Assembly: GCA_947470895.1 (NCBI GenBank)
Contig: CANIVF010000046.1
Coordinates: 1-32,753, forward strand
DNA: 32,753 nt
Direction: 5' to 3'
Source of the DNA: Bacteroidota bacterium
GTDB lineage: Bacteria > Bacteroidota > Bacteroidia > Cytophagales > Cyclobacteriaceae
This document shows, piece after piece, positions 25,060-32,628 of the stretch. Position numbers and translations under genes: made by a program. Below the pieces are notes generated by a model. It did no database searches and had not been told where the DNA came from. It saw only the letters and a program-made list of their open reading frames with translations. Every line of letters begins with the position of its first letter. The first letter of the stretch is position 1.

Positions 25060-25923
25060 TCAATTACCAGCCGACAGCCTAAACAGGCGAATATCCGGCA
25101 GATATAAATTAAAGAACCCTTTTCCTCCCTCTACATTGGAGGGATAATTAATGGGCTCACCCAAAAACTCTACAAAGCTAAAACGAGTGTCTTCCCTGAG
25201 TTTAATGAATCGATAATACTCTTCACTGATGTTGGACAAATAAACTGCCACCGTGTCACCTTCCGAAAAATCGGTGGGGAACACGCGGAAGGTTTCTGAA
25301 TACATCTTCTCATCAAAGGCTTCATCGGTTAATAAACGAATAAAAGCTCTTGGATTTAAAAGTTGTTGCTCCAGGTTTTGCTGTCGGAATCGCTGCACAT
25401 TGAGCATATAATAATTCTTGCCGGGCAAATCCTGAAACTGATGCCTCACCTGTGCCAGTGTATCATCAAAGCCATTGAAAAATAATTCAGTCTCAATCTG
25501 ATCAAAGCGCACCTGAGGTTTTACAAGGGTTGATGCTTTCACTTCTCCCATGGTTGGTGACTTTACCTGCAATGTATAACTCTTGCCTCCTTCTAACGCA
25601 TTGGTGAGTCCTCCATAAAAACCGCTATCAATAAAATTTAATGTATCGGTTCCTTGCGGACCGGTGATCGTAACCAAGGCATCGTTTATGGCAATTTGAT
25701 TTAGCAACGCTTGCGGGTCGCTATCATTACTGGCATCCAATGCGCCAAAGGATTTAGTAAGTAATACGACCAACGATTGATCAGTGAGAATTTGTGATGA
25801 AACAACAATCTGTGGTCTAATCGTAGGCACATTTTCTACTTCCAATGGATCGGGCAAGCAGGAATAAAATAGCAGAGAAGTGATTCCCAGGCTCAAAAAC
25901 CATATCGTCAATCGCTTACTCAT
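25060..25923 (-). CDS. DUF4249 domain lipoprotein
   Basis: A 287-residue DUF4249 lipoprotein, the usual partner of a group of TonB-dependent receptors in Bacteroidota, where it is probably a surface lid or ligand-binding lipoprotein (inference). The signal peptide ends LLFYSC with lipidated Cys22. Features are the VENVPTIRPQIVVSSQILTD start, an Ig-like N-terminal domain (ALVTITGPQGTDTLNF, GKSYTLQV), and the C-terminal GGKGFFNLYLPDIRLF segment. Its ATG overlaps the receptor's TGA in ATGA, so translation is coupled and the two products are probably made in fixed ratio. Confidence 0.88.
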   Translation of the reverse strand: MSKRLTIWFLSLGITSLLFYSCLPDPLEVENVPTIRPQIVVSSQILTDQSLVVLLTKSFGALDASNDSDPQALLNQIAINDALVTITGPQGTDTLNFIDSGFYGGLTNALEGGKSYTLQVKSPTMGEVKASTLVKPQVRFDQIETELFFNGFDDTLAQVRHQFQDLPGKNYYMLNVQRFRQQNLEQQLLNPRAFIRLLTDEAFDEKMYSETFRVFPTDFSEGDTVAVYLSNISEEYYRFIKLREDTRFSFVEFLGEPINYPSNVEGGKGFFNLYLPDIRLFRLSAGN

Positions 25924-28196
25924 AATTTAAATCCATAACTGATGAAGGGGAGTAAACCAAATAAGCCGGGCTGTTCGTATTTTAATGAGCCATCCGGTTG
26001 TTGTTCTATGTTGATACCAATAGGGTTAGCGCGGTTGTAGCTGTTATATACTCCAGCAAAACATTGCCATTGAAATTTCTTTTCTGTTTTACTTTTGAAT
26101 TTAATGCCCAGATCAAGTCGGTGTGTATTGGCGAGTTTCACTTCATTGATACCCGAATACACCGGAATCAAATCTACTCCGCTCAGTGTAGGAGCAAACA
26201 CGATGTACTGACCAATCACCGGTGTAAACCTGGATCCGGAAATAAACTCCCACACGCCCGAAATAAACCATCGCTTGTGAAGTGCATACTGAGCAACAAT
26301 GGCTCCGTTGTGTCTGCGATCGTAGCGTGATGGAAACCATGCAGCCTGATTGACTTCATCAAATTGCCGCCACGTCCACGAAAGCGTGTAGCTAATCCAG
26401 CCAGTTAATTTTCCTGATTCTTTGCGGATCAAAAACTCAAACCCATAAGCACGCCCTCTTCCCTGAATGAGTTTAGATTCGAAATCGGTATTCAAAAATA
26501 AATTCGTTCCCTCTTCGTAGCCGATCAACTGGTTCATCGATTTGTAATATCCCTCCACACTGAAGAACATATTTTGAGATGGCAGTGAGCGCTGCCACGC
26601 AGCAGATACCTGATGAGAAGTCTGAGGCTTTATACTATCCGTTACCGGATACCAGATATCGGTTGGCGATGACACTGCTGAGTTTGAAATGCGATGCATG
26701 TATTGCGCCATGCGTGAGTAACTGAATTTCAGATTTTGATTTTCGCTCAGTGAATAGCGTGCCGCAAGGCGAGGCTCAGGTGTATAATAGTTTTTGTCTT
26801 TAACGATTACCATCGAAGTACGTAATCCTCCATTCAGTCTCCACCGTGGTGTGGGTGACCATTCGCCTTCGGCAAAGGCAGCGAGTTCATTGGCTACTCG
26901 GCCACTCGTTGCACTGCTTTTTAATAATTCGGAAATCGTGCCTGCCGTATTGATTACATTTGGACTCACGGCATGACGTGTCCATTCTGTGCCCATCGTT
27001 AAAGAAATTTTTCTATTGCCAATCGAATCTTTGCGCATGGAAAATCGAGCTCCCCAATCTTCAATATCTGAGCTGGCGAGCAATTCATTTTCTTCAAACA
27101 CATTCGTAATGTTATACCGATACTTAGATCGGATCAATGATGCTTGCGAATTCCATTGGGAGATTCCTTGATGTTTCCATTGAAGCGATTGACTGCTGTT
27201 GCCTGATGAGAACTTGGTAAGAAATCCATCACCGTCACCATTGCGATCGCGAAAGAGATCAAGAATATCTTCGCCACTATAATAACTGATCGCTACATGA
27301 TCTCTTGCCGATGGTTTTAAAATCACCTTGCCGTTAAAGTCGTAAAAAAAATATGGCAACTCCTGCTTCACAGCTTTTACAACCTGATCGATGTAAGTTC
27401 TTCGTCCCGCAATCCAGAAACTTGCTTTATCTTTTACGATGGGTTGCTCCAGGTAAAGTCGTGAAGCAATTAAACCGATGTCGCCACTGAGATGAGTTTG
27501 CTGAGCCACTTCAGCATTTGTTTTCACATCCAGAATAGAAGAAATTCTTCCGCCATAACGTGCGGGAAATGCGCCATTGATCGCCTCCACATGATCCAAC
27601 ACATCAGGATTAAATACAGAAAGAAAACCAAAAAGATGACTGGTGTTATAAATGGGTGCATCATCCAGAAACACCAGATTTTGATCGGCCGCACCACCGC
27701 GCACAAATAAATCTGAACTTCCCTCCACACCGCGTATGGTGCCGGGCAAAAGTTGCAATGTTTTGATCAGGTCTGCTTCGCCACCCAATACAGGAATGGC
27801 ATTGATATCTTTCTGACTGAGGACTTGCGTGCCTGACCGGGTAGATTTAAAGAGTTGCTCCTGGTAACGATCCGATCGAATAATAATTTCTCCGAGCTCA
27901 TTCACACTTGGAACCAACACAAAAGAAATGGTGGTATCTGCTTTTGCACTAAATGATTGAACGTAGGTTTTATATCCTGTGAAAGAAACACGAACGGTTA
28001 GCGCTCCCGGCTTCACATTCAATTTGAAATTTCCTTTTTCATCTGAAAGATAAATCAGCGAATCGGGTAAAATGATGATGTGTGCAGAAGGAAGTTTTTC
28101 CGAATTGGTATCTCGTACGTTTCCCTGAATGGTGATCGTCTGACAGAATCCTGTCAAAGGGAGAAACAATAAAATGCAGATCAGCTTATTCACCAT
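25920..28196 (-). CDS. TonB-dependent receptor
   Basis: A 758-residue outer-membrane receptor. Order: signal peptide (residues 1-19, ending TGFCQ), carboxypeptidase-like regulatory domain (about 20-105, TIQGNVRDTNSEKLPSA), plug domain (about 115-235, with LIKTLQLLPGTIRGVEGSS, FVRGGAADQNLVFLDD and ARYGGRISSILDV), then a barrel of about 500 residues ending FISYGFKL. It imports an unidentified ligand using TonB energy, working with the DUF4249 lipoprotein encoded immediately downstream. No sigma/anti-sigma pair or degradative enzymes flank it, so the ligand is not indicated. The upstream 121 bases contain a hairpin but no clear -7 box. Confidence 0.92.
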   Translation of the reverse strand: MVNKLICILLFLPLTGFCQTITIQGNVRDTNSEKLPSAHIIILPDSLIYLSDEKGNFKLNVKPGALTVRVSFTGYKTYVQSFSAKADTTISFVLVPSVNELGEIIIRSDRYQEQLFKSTRSGTQVLSQKDINAIPVLGGEADLIKTLQLLPGTIRGVEGSSDLFVRGGAADQNLVFLDDAPIYNTSHLFGFLSVFNPDVLDHVEAINGAFPARYGGRISSILDVKTNAEVAQQTHLSGDIGLIASRLYLEQPIVKDKASFWIAGRRTYIDQVVKAVKQELPYFFYDFNGKVILKPSARDHVAISYYSGEDILDLFRDRNGDGDGFLTKFSSGNSSQSLQWKHQGISQWNSQASLIRSKYRYNITNVFEENELLASSDIEDWGARFSMRKDSIGNRKISLTMGTEWTRHAVSPNVINTAGTISELLKSSATSGRVANELAAFAEGEWSPTPRWRLNGGLRTSMVIVKDKNYYTPEPRLAARYSLSENQNLKFSYSRMAQYMHRISNSAVSSPTDIWYPVTDSIKPQTSHQVSAAWQRSLPSQNMFFSVEGYYKSMNQLIGYEEGTNLFLNTDFESKLIQGRGRAYGFEFLIRKESGKLTGWISYTLSWTWRQFDEVNQAAWFPSRYDRRHNGAIVAQYALHKRWFISGVWEFISGSRFTPVIGQYIVFAPTLSGVDLIPVYSGINEVKLANTHRLDLGIKFKSKTEKKFQWQCFAGVYNSYNRANPIGINIEQQPDGSLKYEQPGLFGLLPFISYGFKL

Positions 28197-28282
28197 CGGT
28201 TAATAACTGGATTGCTAACCAGAAAAGTACACGTTTGAATCAATTAAAAAATGTTCCTTAAAAATCTTTCGTGAAGCGCTCC

Positions 28283-28308
28283 GATTGTCACTTATAAAAA
28301 GTGCAATC
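28283..28308 (-). terminator. hairpin downstream of the redox operon
   Basis: On the minus strand GATTG-CACTT pairs with AAGTG-A-CAATC, a 10-bp stem with one bulged A and a 5-nt loop, 10 bases after the stop of the CDGSH gene. No T tract follows, so it may be a 3'-end stabiliser or a factor-dependent terminator between the redox operon and the TonB receptor gene. Confidence 0.4.
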
Positions 28309-28317
28309 ATGGAAACA

Positions 28318-28742
28318 CTATCCCTCAAATCCTATCTTCTTGTGGGTACCATCGCAAAATGGTTTGTTCGCAGATCCACCACAGCGGCAGAAGGCTGTTA
28401 CGTTATTTTTCTTGCTTAGATTTCCTGAGGCATCTTTTACCGTTACATTTCCATAAACGAGTAGCGGGCCATTGGGCATGGTCTCTACAATGGTTTCGGC
28501 ATCCACTTTCACATTGGCACCGGCTTCGTTGTTCATATAATAACTAAGCGCACCAGATGGACATTTTTTGATTTGATTGACGATCTGTTCTGTGGTGCCT
28601 CCTTCGGCGTTACCCAAGGTTTCTTTTGCGGATCGAACACCTGACCTAATCCTTTAAAACAAATTGCGGAGTGAATACACATCGTAGGCTTCCATACAAC
28701 AGTCACCTCTCCGTTGGTATATTTCTTAGTAATGTCCTTCAT
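28318..28742 (-). pseudogene. frameshifted 4Fe-4S / CDGSH iron-sulfur protein
   Basis: Two overlapping frames together encode one protein of about 141 residues. The first (from the ATG at 28742) gives the divergent 4Fe-4S domain start, with MCIHSAICFKGLGQVFD and KKPWV. The second gives AEGGTTEQIVNQIKKCPSGAL and then the CDGSH domain CRCGGSANKPFCDGTH. Reading shifts at about 28610-28611, where the minus strand has GGGTAACGCC; one more A (GTA AAC GCC) would restore PWVNAEGGTTEQ, matching the family. The first frame alone ends early with a foreign tail. Cluster ligands are split between the frames, so as read the product is broken. A sequencing error is possible. It is the last gene of the redox operon. 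Confidence 0.85.
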
Positions 28743-28801
28743 AGCATTCAAGTTCAAATTTCATATCTCAAAATCCAAATGATTCGGAAACTTAAAAAAA
28801 G

Positions 28802-29182
28802 CTAAATCAATACCGTGTTGATTTCAATCGGATTCGTAAGCACCTTATGCACCGGGCACGCGTTGGCAATTTGCAAAAGCCGTTGGCGCTGATCGTCCTG
28901 CAGGCTTCCTTCCAAGGTAATTTCTCTTTTGAAAAAAGTGGTGCCATCTGTTTTTTCCGAAGCAACTTCCACTTTGATTTTACTCACATCCCATTGCTTG
29001 CGATCTGCATACATGCGAAGTGTGATGGCGGTGCAGGATGCCAGGGAGATCAGGAGGAACTCGCCTGGTGCCGGACCATCGTTGGTTCCTCCCAGTTCCT
29101 CGGGTTCATCAGCAATCACGGTCTTTCCAAATGTTGTCAGTTCCGTGCGAAAATGATCGCGACCGATGATGGCTGTTACCAT
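28802..29182 (-). CDS. OsmC family protein
   Basis: A 126-residue OsmC/Ohr-type peroxide-detoxifying protein that reduces organic hydroperoxides with a pair of cysteines. The first is in LISLASCTAITLRMYAD (about residue 52) and the second in IANACPVHKVL (about residue 109). The GPAPGEFLLISL segment is also typical. By sequence it is nearer to OsmC/YhfA-like proteins than to Ohr (inference). It starts 2 bases after the nitroreductase gene, implying coupling. It is followed after 59 bases by the broken iron-sulfur gene. Confidence 0.9.
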   Translation of the reverse strand: MVTAIIGRDHFRTELTTFGKTVIADEPEELGGTNDGPAPGEFLLISLASCTAITLRMYADRKQWDVSKIKVEVASEKTDGTTFFKREITLEGSLQDDQRQRLLQIANACPVHKVLTNPIEINTVLI

Positions 29183-29184
29183 TT

Positions 29185-29784
29185 TTAGAATGGTTTATTC
29201 ATGACAAAAAACTCTTGCGTATAACGCTCGCGTGGAGCTGCTTCTCGCTGTTTTAAATTCTCAGGTAAATTTTCTGCATCTCCCAGGTAACCGATGGCCA
29301 TGATTACCATGGGCTCATGGGTTTCTGGTATGTTCAAACTTTCAATGGCTTTCTGCCGATCGTAACCTCCCATTTGATGCACGTTTAAGCCGAAGTGAGT
29401 GGCTTGCATCGAGAGGAATGCATTGGCAGCACCCACATCATATTTGGCAGCACCATTTACAGCACCATTGCGAATATGTATTTTACGCGCCATACTCAAA
29501 ATGAGAAGAGGAGCTTCCTTTGCCCAAACCCGGTTGCTTTCATTTAATGCCTCCAATAATTTATTCCACAACTCGGGTTGATCTTTAGTAGCATAGATGT
29601 AAGCCCACGGCTGCTCATTCATGCTGGATGGAGCCCATCGTGCCGCTTCAAATAGTGAATCAATTTTTTCCTGTTCGATAGGCTGCGATGAGTAAGCCCT
29701 TCTACTTCTTCTTTGTTCGATAAGATCGGTTATGGGAAATTCAAACTGATTTGATTTTTGCATAGGGGCAACAAGGGGTTCCAT
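29185..29784 (-). CDS. nitroreductase family protein
   Basis: A 199-residue FMN-dependent NAD(P)H oxidoreductase. The FMN-phosphate-binding RRSRRAYSSQP segment follows the first helix, APSSMNEQPWAYIYA forms the classic Asn/Gln/Pro loop near residues 51-65, and HEPMVIMAIGYLG near residue 160 closes the FMN site. Members reduce nitro compounds, quinones or enones. An ATG seven codons in (29763) is a reasonable alternative start. It belongs to the operon of pirins and OsmC, pointing to defence against electrophiles or oxidants. Confidence 0.92.
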   Translation of the reverse strand: MEPLVAPMQKSNQFEFPITDLIEQRRSRRAYSSQPIEQEKIDSLFEAARWAPSSMNEQPWAYIYATKDQPELWNKLLEALNESNRVWAKEAPLLILSMARKIHIRNGAVNGAAKYDVGAANAFLSMQATHFGLNVHQMGGYDRQKAIESLNIPETHEPMVIMAIGYLGDAENLPENLKQREAAPRERYTQEFFVMNKPF

Positions 29785-29797
29785 GGTAATAATTAAG

Positions 29798-29813
29798 TAT
29801 CAATTGTTGTAAG
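29798..29813. promoter_or_regulatory. degenerate operator-like sequence before nitroreductase gene
   Basis: The minus strand contains TACAACAATTGATA, whose TACAAC half matches the half-site of the operator at 31961-31982; the second half is poor. It lies 14-29 bases before the nitroreductase ATG. It may be a weak internal binding site, or chance in an A/T-rich gap. Confidence 0.2.
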
Positions 29814-29836
29814 AAACACGAAAAGGGCCAAACAGT

Positions 29837-30238
29837 TTACTTACTCCAGCGAGGAATGCCCCAAACGGCTAAAATTCCTGAAATTAAATGCATTGGACCA
29901 GCCAATAATGGAAATGTATCGTCCAGCACGGTGCCATCTGGTAATTGTGGTGTGGTGAAAACCGGATAAAAACTGAACAGCGTGAAGGCTATTGCAATGG
30001 CCATCCATACCATTCTACCCTTTGGCACATAGCGAACAAAAACAAAAAATAAGATGGCGCCAATCAGTAATGGGAAAATGGACGACATGGTTACGGCCAA
30101 AGCAAATCCTTTTGGAATCGTAGCTCCTAATGCGTTGGCGATAAGGCTCCAGATGTTGTTGAGGCCTGCCCCAATTAGTCCGGCAATGGCTCCTCCTTTT
30201 AAGGCTTTTAAGAAGGTAAGTTGATTTTCTGTTGACAT
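29837..30238 (-). CDS. four-helix membrane protein (DUF6069-like)
   Basis: A 133-residue integral membrane protein with four hydrophobic helices: about residues 14-36, 45-68, 77-95 and 108-127. The helix spacing and the GAIAGLIGAGLNNIWSLIANALG start resemble DUF6069 proteins, of unknown function. The assignment is by general look only. It lies between a pirin gene and the nitroreductase gene with gaps of about 52 bases on each side, in the redox operon. It may help export or sense a compound treated by the other enzymes (inference). Confidence 0.7.
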   Translation of the reverse strand: MSTENQLTFLKALKGGAIAGLIGAGLNNIWSLIANALGATIPKGFALAVTMSSIFPLLIGAILFFVFVRYVPKGRMVWMAIAIAFTLFSFYPVFTTPQLPDGTVLDDTFPLLAGPMHLISGILAVWGIPRWSK

Positions 30239-30291
30239 GGGAATAGTTATTAGATTTTGGTTACTGGTTGTTAGACGTTTACTTTTTTATT

Positions 30292-31161
30292 TTATTCTTC
30301 GATTAGGATTCCCATTTTTCCCATTTGATAATCGCGCATGGATTCCATAATCTGGGTTTGTGAGTTCATGACAAATGGCCCGTGCGAAACGACTGGCTCA
30401 TTCAATGGTAATCCACTTAATAACAATATGCGGGTGTCTTCAAGACCTTCAATCACTATGCCTTCTCCATCATTATTAAAGTGAACAAGGTGCAGTTCTT
30501 CCACCAGACCAAAACCATCAACTTTCAATTTACCATCTAGTAAATAGATCAATGCGTTATGATCGGGAGGAAGCGCAATAGAAATTTTTCCGTCTTTCGT
30601 AAACGTGAGTGTGGCAGCATTAACAACAGTTTGTGACGGTATTGGGCCTTTCACACCAAGCACTTCACCGGAAAAGACTTTGCCATTCACCTGTCCATCT
30701 TCACTAACAAACACAGGCGCTTCATCCGCGCTAAGCGGATAATAAGCAGGCTGATCCATTTTATTTTTTGTCGGAGTGTTGATCCACAGTTGAATGATTT
30801 CCTGGTGGCCGCCAATGTTATGAATATCATGCGGTGGACGTTCGCTGTGAAGAATGCCCATGCCTGCATTCATCCACTGTGCACCACCAGCATAAATGGT
30901 ACTGTCATTTCCGCGGCTATCGCGATGATGAACACCGCCTTTGAAAATAAACGTGACCGGAGAAAATCCACGATGCGGATGCGGACCAATGCCTGCGTGC
31001 TCCGGCTTGATGTGTGAAGGCGCTTTTACATTAGCGTGATGCAAGAGAAGAAATGGATCAATCTGATCCACCTGTTGCGTGGGTAATGGCTGCCGTATGG
31101 GCATGCCGCCCATATCTACTTGATGTGCGTATAGTAACCGTGATACCGTTCTGTTTTTCAT
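30292..31161 (-). CDS. pirin family protein (first pirin type)
   Basis: A 289-residue bicupin of the pirin family. The metal-binding residues are visible in the N-terminal cupin: HPHRG with HHRDSRGN, and GILHSERPP, matching the His-His-His-Glu set of human pirin. The C-terminal cupin is degenerate. Known pirins bind iron and some have quercetin 2,3-dioxygenase activity; others act as redox-responsive cofactors. Full length. It is the second gene of the operon, 50 bases after another pirin gene of a different subtype. Confidence 0.92.
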   Translation of the reverse strand: MKNRTVSRLLYAHQVDMGGMPIRQPLPTQQVDQIDPFLLLHHANVKAPSHIKPEHAGIGPHPHRGFSPVTFIFKGGVHHRDSRGNDSTIYAGGAQWMNAGMGILHSERPPHDIHNIGGHQEIIQLWINTPTKNKMDQPAYYPLSADEAPVFVSEDGQVNGKVFSGEVLGVKGPIPSQTVVNAATLTFTKDGKISIALPPDHNALIYLLDGKLKVDGFGLVEELHLVHFNNDGEGIVIEGLEDTRILLLSGLPLNEPVVSHGPFVMNSQTQIMESMRDYQMGKMGILIEE

Positions 31162-31211
31162 ATTAAATCTAGTTGTTCATGGTGTGATCAATAAATCACA
31201 TCGATCTAGGA

Positions 31212-31922
31212 TTAATTCATCGGAACTTCCATTAATAAAACTTCGGCATCGCTATCCGCCACAATGGAAAACTTTTCTATATCCCAGATTCCAAAACCAT
31301 CGCGTTTGTTCAACGATTGGCCGTTGATGGTTACATCGCCTTCAATCACGAAAACATACACACCATTGCCTTTTTGTTTTACAGTATAGTCGTTGGCGAA
31401 TCCTTTTTTCAAATTACCCAAATGAAACCACGCATCCTGATTAATCCACACACCTTCATCGGTTTTCGATGGGCTTACAATCTGCTTTAGTTTATTCACG
31501 CGATCTTCCGGTTTGATTGCTATCTGATCATAGCGAGGTGTGATATTTCTTTCTTTAGGAAAAACCCAGATCTGTAAAAAGTTCACTTTCTGATCTTTGT
31601 TCTTGTTATACTCGCTGTGATAGATGCCTGTGCCGGCACTCATGATCTGCACATCATTTTGTTTGATCACAGCCACGTTGCCCATGCTGTCTTTATGTTC
31701 AAGGTCACCAAGCAATGGAATCGAAATGATTTCCATATTATCATGCGGATGAGTTCCAAACCCTTTGCCTCCATCAACAAAATCATCGTTGAGCACGCGT
31801 AGCATACCAAAATGCATGCGTGCCGGATCGTGATAATGAGCAAAACTAAATGTGTGACTGGTATCAAGCCAGCCGTGATTGGCATGGCCCCGGGTGGCGG
31901 CTTTGTGCAAGATGGTGTTCAT
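31212..31922 (-). CDS. pirin family protein (YhhW type)
   Basis: A 236-residue bicupin close to E. coli YhhW, a quercetin 2,3-dioxygenase. Metal ligands: THPHDNMEIISI, LEHKDSMGN and GTGIYHSEYN. The RGHANHGWLDTSHTFSFAHYH start is typical of this subfamily. It is the first gene of the operon that runs to 28318. A full promoter, TTG-19 nt-TATATTTG, lies 30-59 bases upstream of the ATG, with a palindromic operator inside the spacer. Together with the second pirin, OsmC and nitroreductase it suggests a response to quinones, flavonoid-like phenolics or hydroperoxides. Confidence 0.93.
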   Translation of the reverse strand: MNTILHKAATRGHANHGWLDTSHTFSFAHYHDPARMHFGMLRVLNDDFVDGGKGFGTHPHDNMEIISIPLLGDLEHKDSMGNVAVIKQNDVQIMSAGTGIYHSEYNKNKDQKVNFLQIWVFPKERNITPRYDQIAIKPEDRVNKLKQIVSPSKTDEGVWINQDAWFHLGNLKKGFANDYTVKQKGNGVYVFVIEGDVTINGQSLNKRDGFGIWDIEKFSIVADSDAEVLLMEVPMN

Positions 31923-31951
31923 ATTCTTTTTGATTCTTAAGCTTTACGTAA

Positions 31952-31982
31952 CAAATATAGATACAACTGTTGTATATACAAC
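31952..31982 (-). promoter_or_regulatory. promoter of the pirin operon with nested operator
   Basis: On the minus strand, TTG at 31981-31979, a 19-nt spacer and TATATTTG at 31959-31952 make a full Bacteroidota consensus promoter. The spacer is nearly filled by three half-sites: ATACAAC (31961-31967), GTTGTAT (31969-31975) and, overlapping it, GTTGTATATACAAC (31969-31982), a perfect 14-bp palindrome. The first pair is a 7-1-7 palindrome. A dimeric repressor, such as a MarR- or HxlR-type regulator (inference), bound here would block RNA polymerase. No regulator gene is found in the window. Confidence 0.65.
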
Positions 31983-32254
31983 TATTTGATGGAGTTTGTT
32001 CCCGCTTTATCTAAATAATTGTGACCATAATTAATTTTCTCAAAATAATCCATGTATTTATGATCAGTATATGTTATGGGGTACTCTCTGTAATGGAATC
32101 TACAGTAACACGCAAACCCCAGTCGGTCATTTGGATTCGAATAATTAGCAGATTTCCATACCAGAAAAAATGCAACATTCGAAAGTTTATGACTAAAATC
32201 ATTTTGAAAATATACCAAAAGACTTATCTTTAAATACATAACTGCCACTAACAA
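31982..32254 (-). CDS. hypothetical protein, possibly a frameshifted remnant
   Basis: An open frame of 90 codons without a recognised family. The part from about residue 20 onward (DFSHKLSNVAFF to the end DKAGTNSIK) has protein-like composition: aromatic-rich, with FACYCRFHYREYP. The first 19 residues look less natural, while another frame on the same strand reads LSGNRFVSGSYVFKDKSFG up to a stop at about 32200, next to an AAAA run. A single-base deletion there would join the two frames. An ATG exists six codons in (32239). It is A/T-rich, and its stop abuts the pirin operator. Either a small orphan gene or a decayed one. Confidence 0.3.
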   Translation of the reverse strand: MLVAVMYLKISLLVYFQNDFSHKLSNVAFFLVWKSANYSNPNDRLGFACYCRFHYREYPITYTDHKYMDYFEKINYGHNYLDKAGTNSIK

Positions 32255-32289
32255 ATCTATTTCCAGATAAAATTATAAAGCGAAATATT

Positions 32290-32628
32290 ATGAAGAATTT
32301 AATCCAGTTCATTTTCCCATCAATAATATTCATCTAAGGCTTTAGTTGCCACAAAAATGAAACTATGAATACGGATGATAAATGCGGTGTTAATACCGGT
32401 AAATTAGTTTGGAATTGGTGCGAGGAGTATGGTGCAATAGAAATATTGTCCACTAAAAGTATGGGAGGTGACTGGGCTTGGGGCAATAAGACATATCACA
32501 ACATAGTTTTAGCTGAACTTGATACTACAATTTCAAAAAACAAAATAGATTGGAGGAAAGTTATCTTATCTTCTGATTCTGTTTTTTATTTCAATTATGT
32601 GATTAAGTGGATATTCCGGTTAACGTGA
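32290..32628 (+). pseudogene. small lipoprotein gene broken by a stop codon and by an IS end
   Basis: From the ATG at 32290 the frame reads MKNLIQFIFPSIIFI, a stop (TAA at 32335-32337), then GFSCHKNET and MNTDDKCGVNTG. This is a lipoprotein signal peptide with a cysteine in a loose lipobox, interrupted at codon 16. The remainder, from the ATG at 32365, is open for 87 codons (VWNWCEEYGAIEIL, GDWAWGNKTYHNIVLAEL) with no family I recognise. It ends FRLT at a TGA that belongs to the IS21-like terminus at 32626, so the true C-terminus is lost. A short cytoplasmic product from 32365 cannot be excluded. Confidence 0.6.

Noticed and set aside
28605-28620. Programmed ribosomal frameshift in the iron-sulfur gene
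   Set aside because: No slippery heptamer or obvious downstream structure; a one-base deletion or a sequencing error is simpler.
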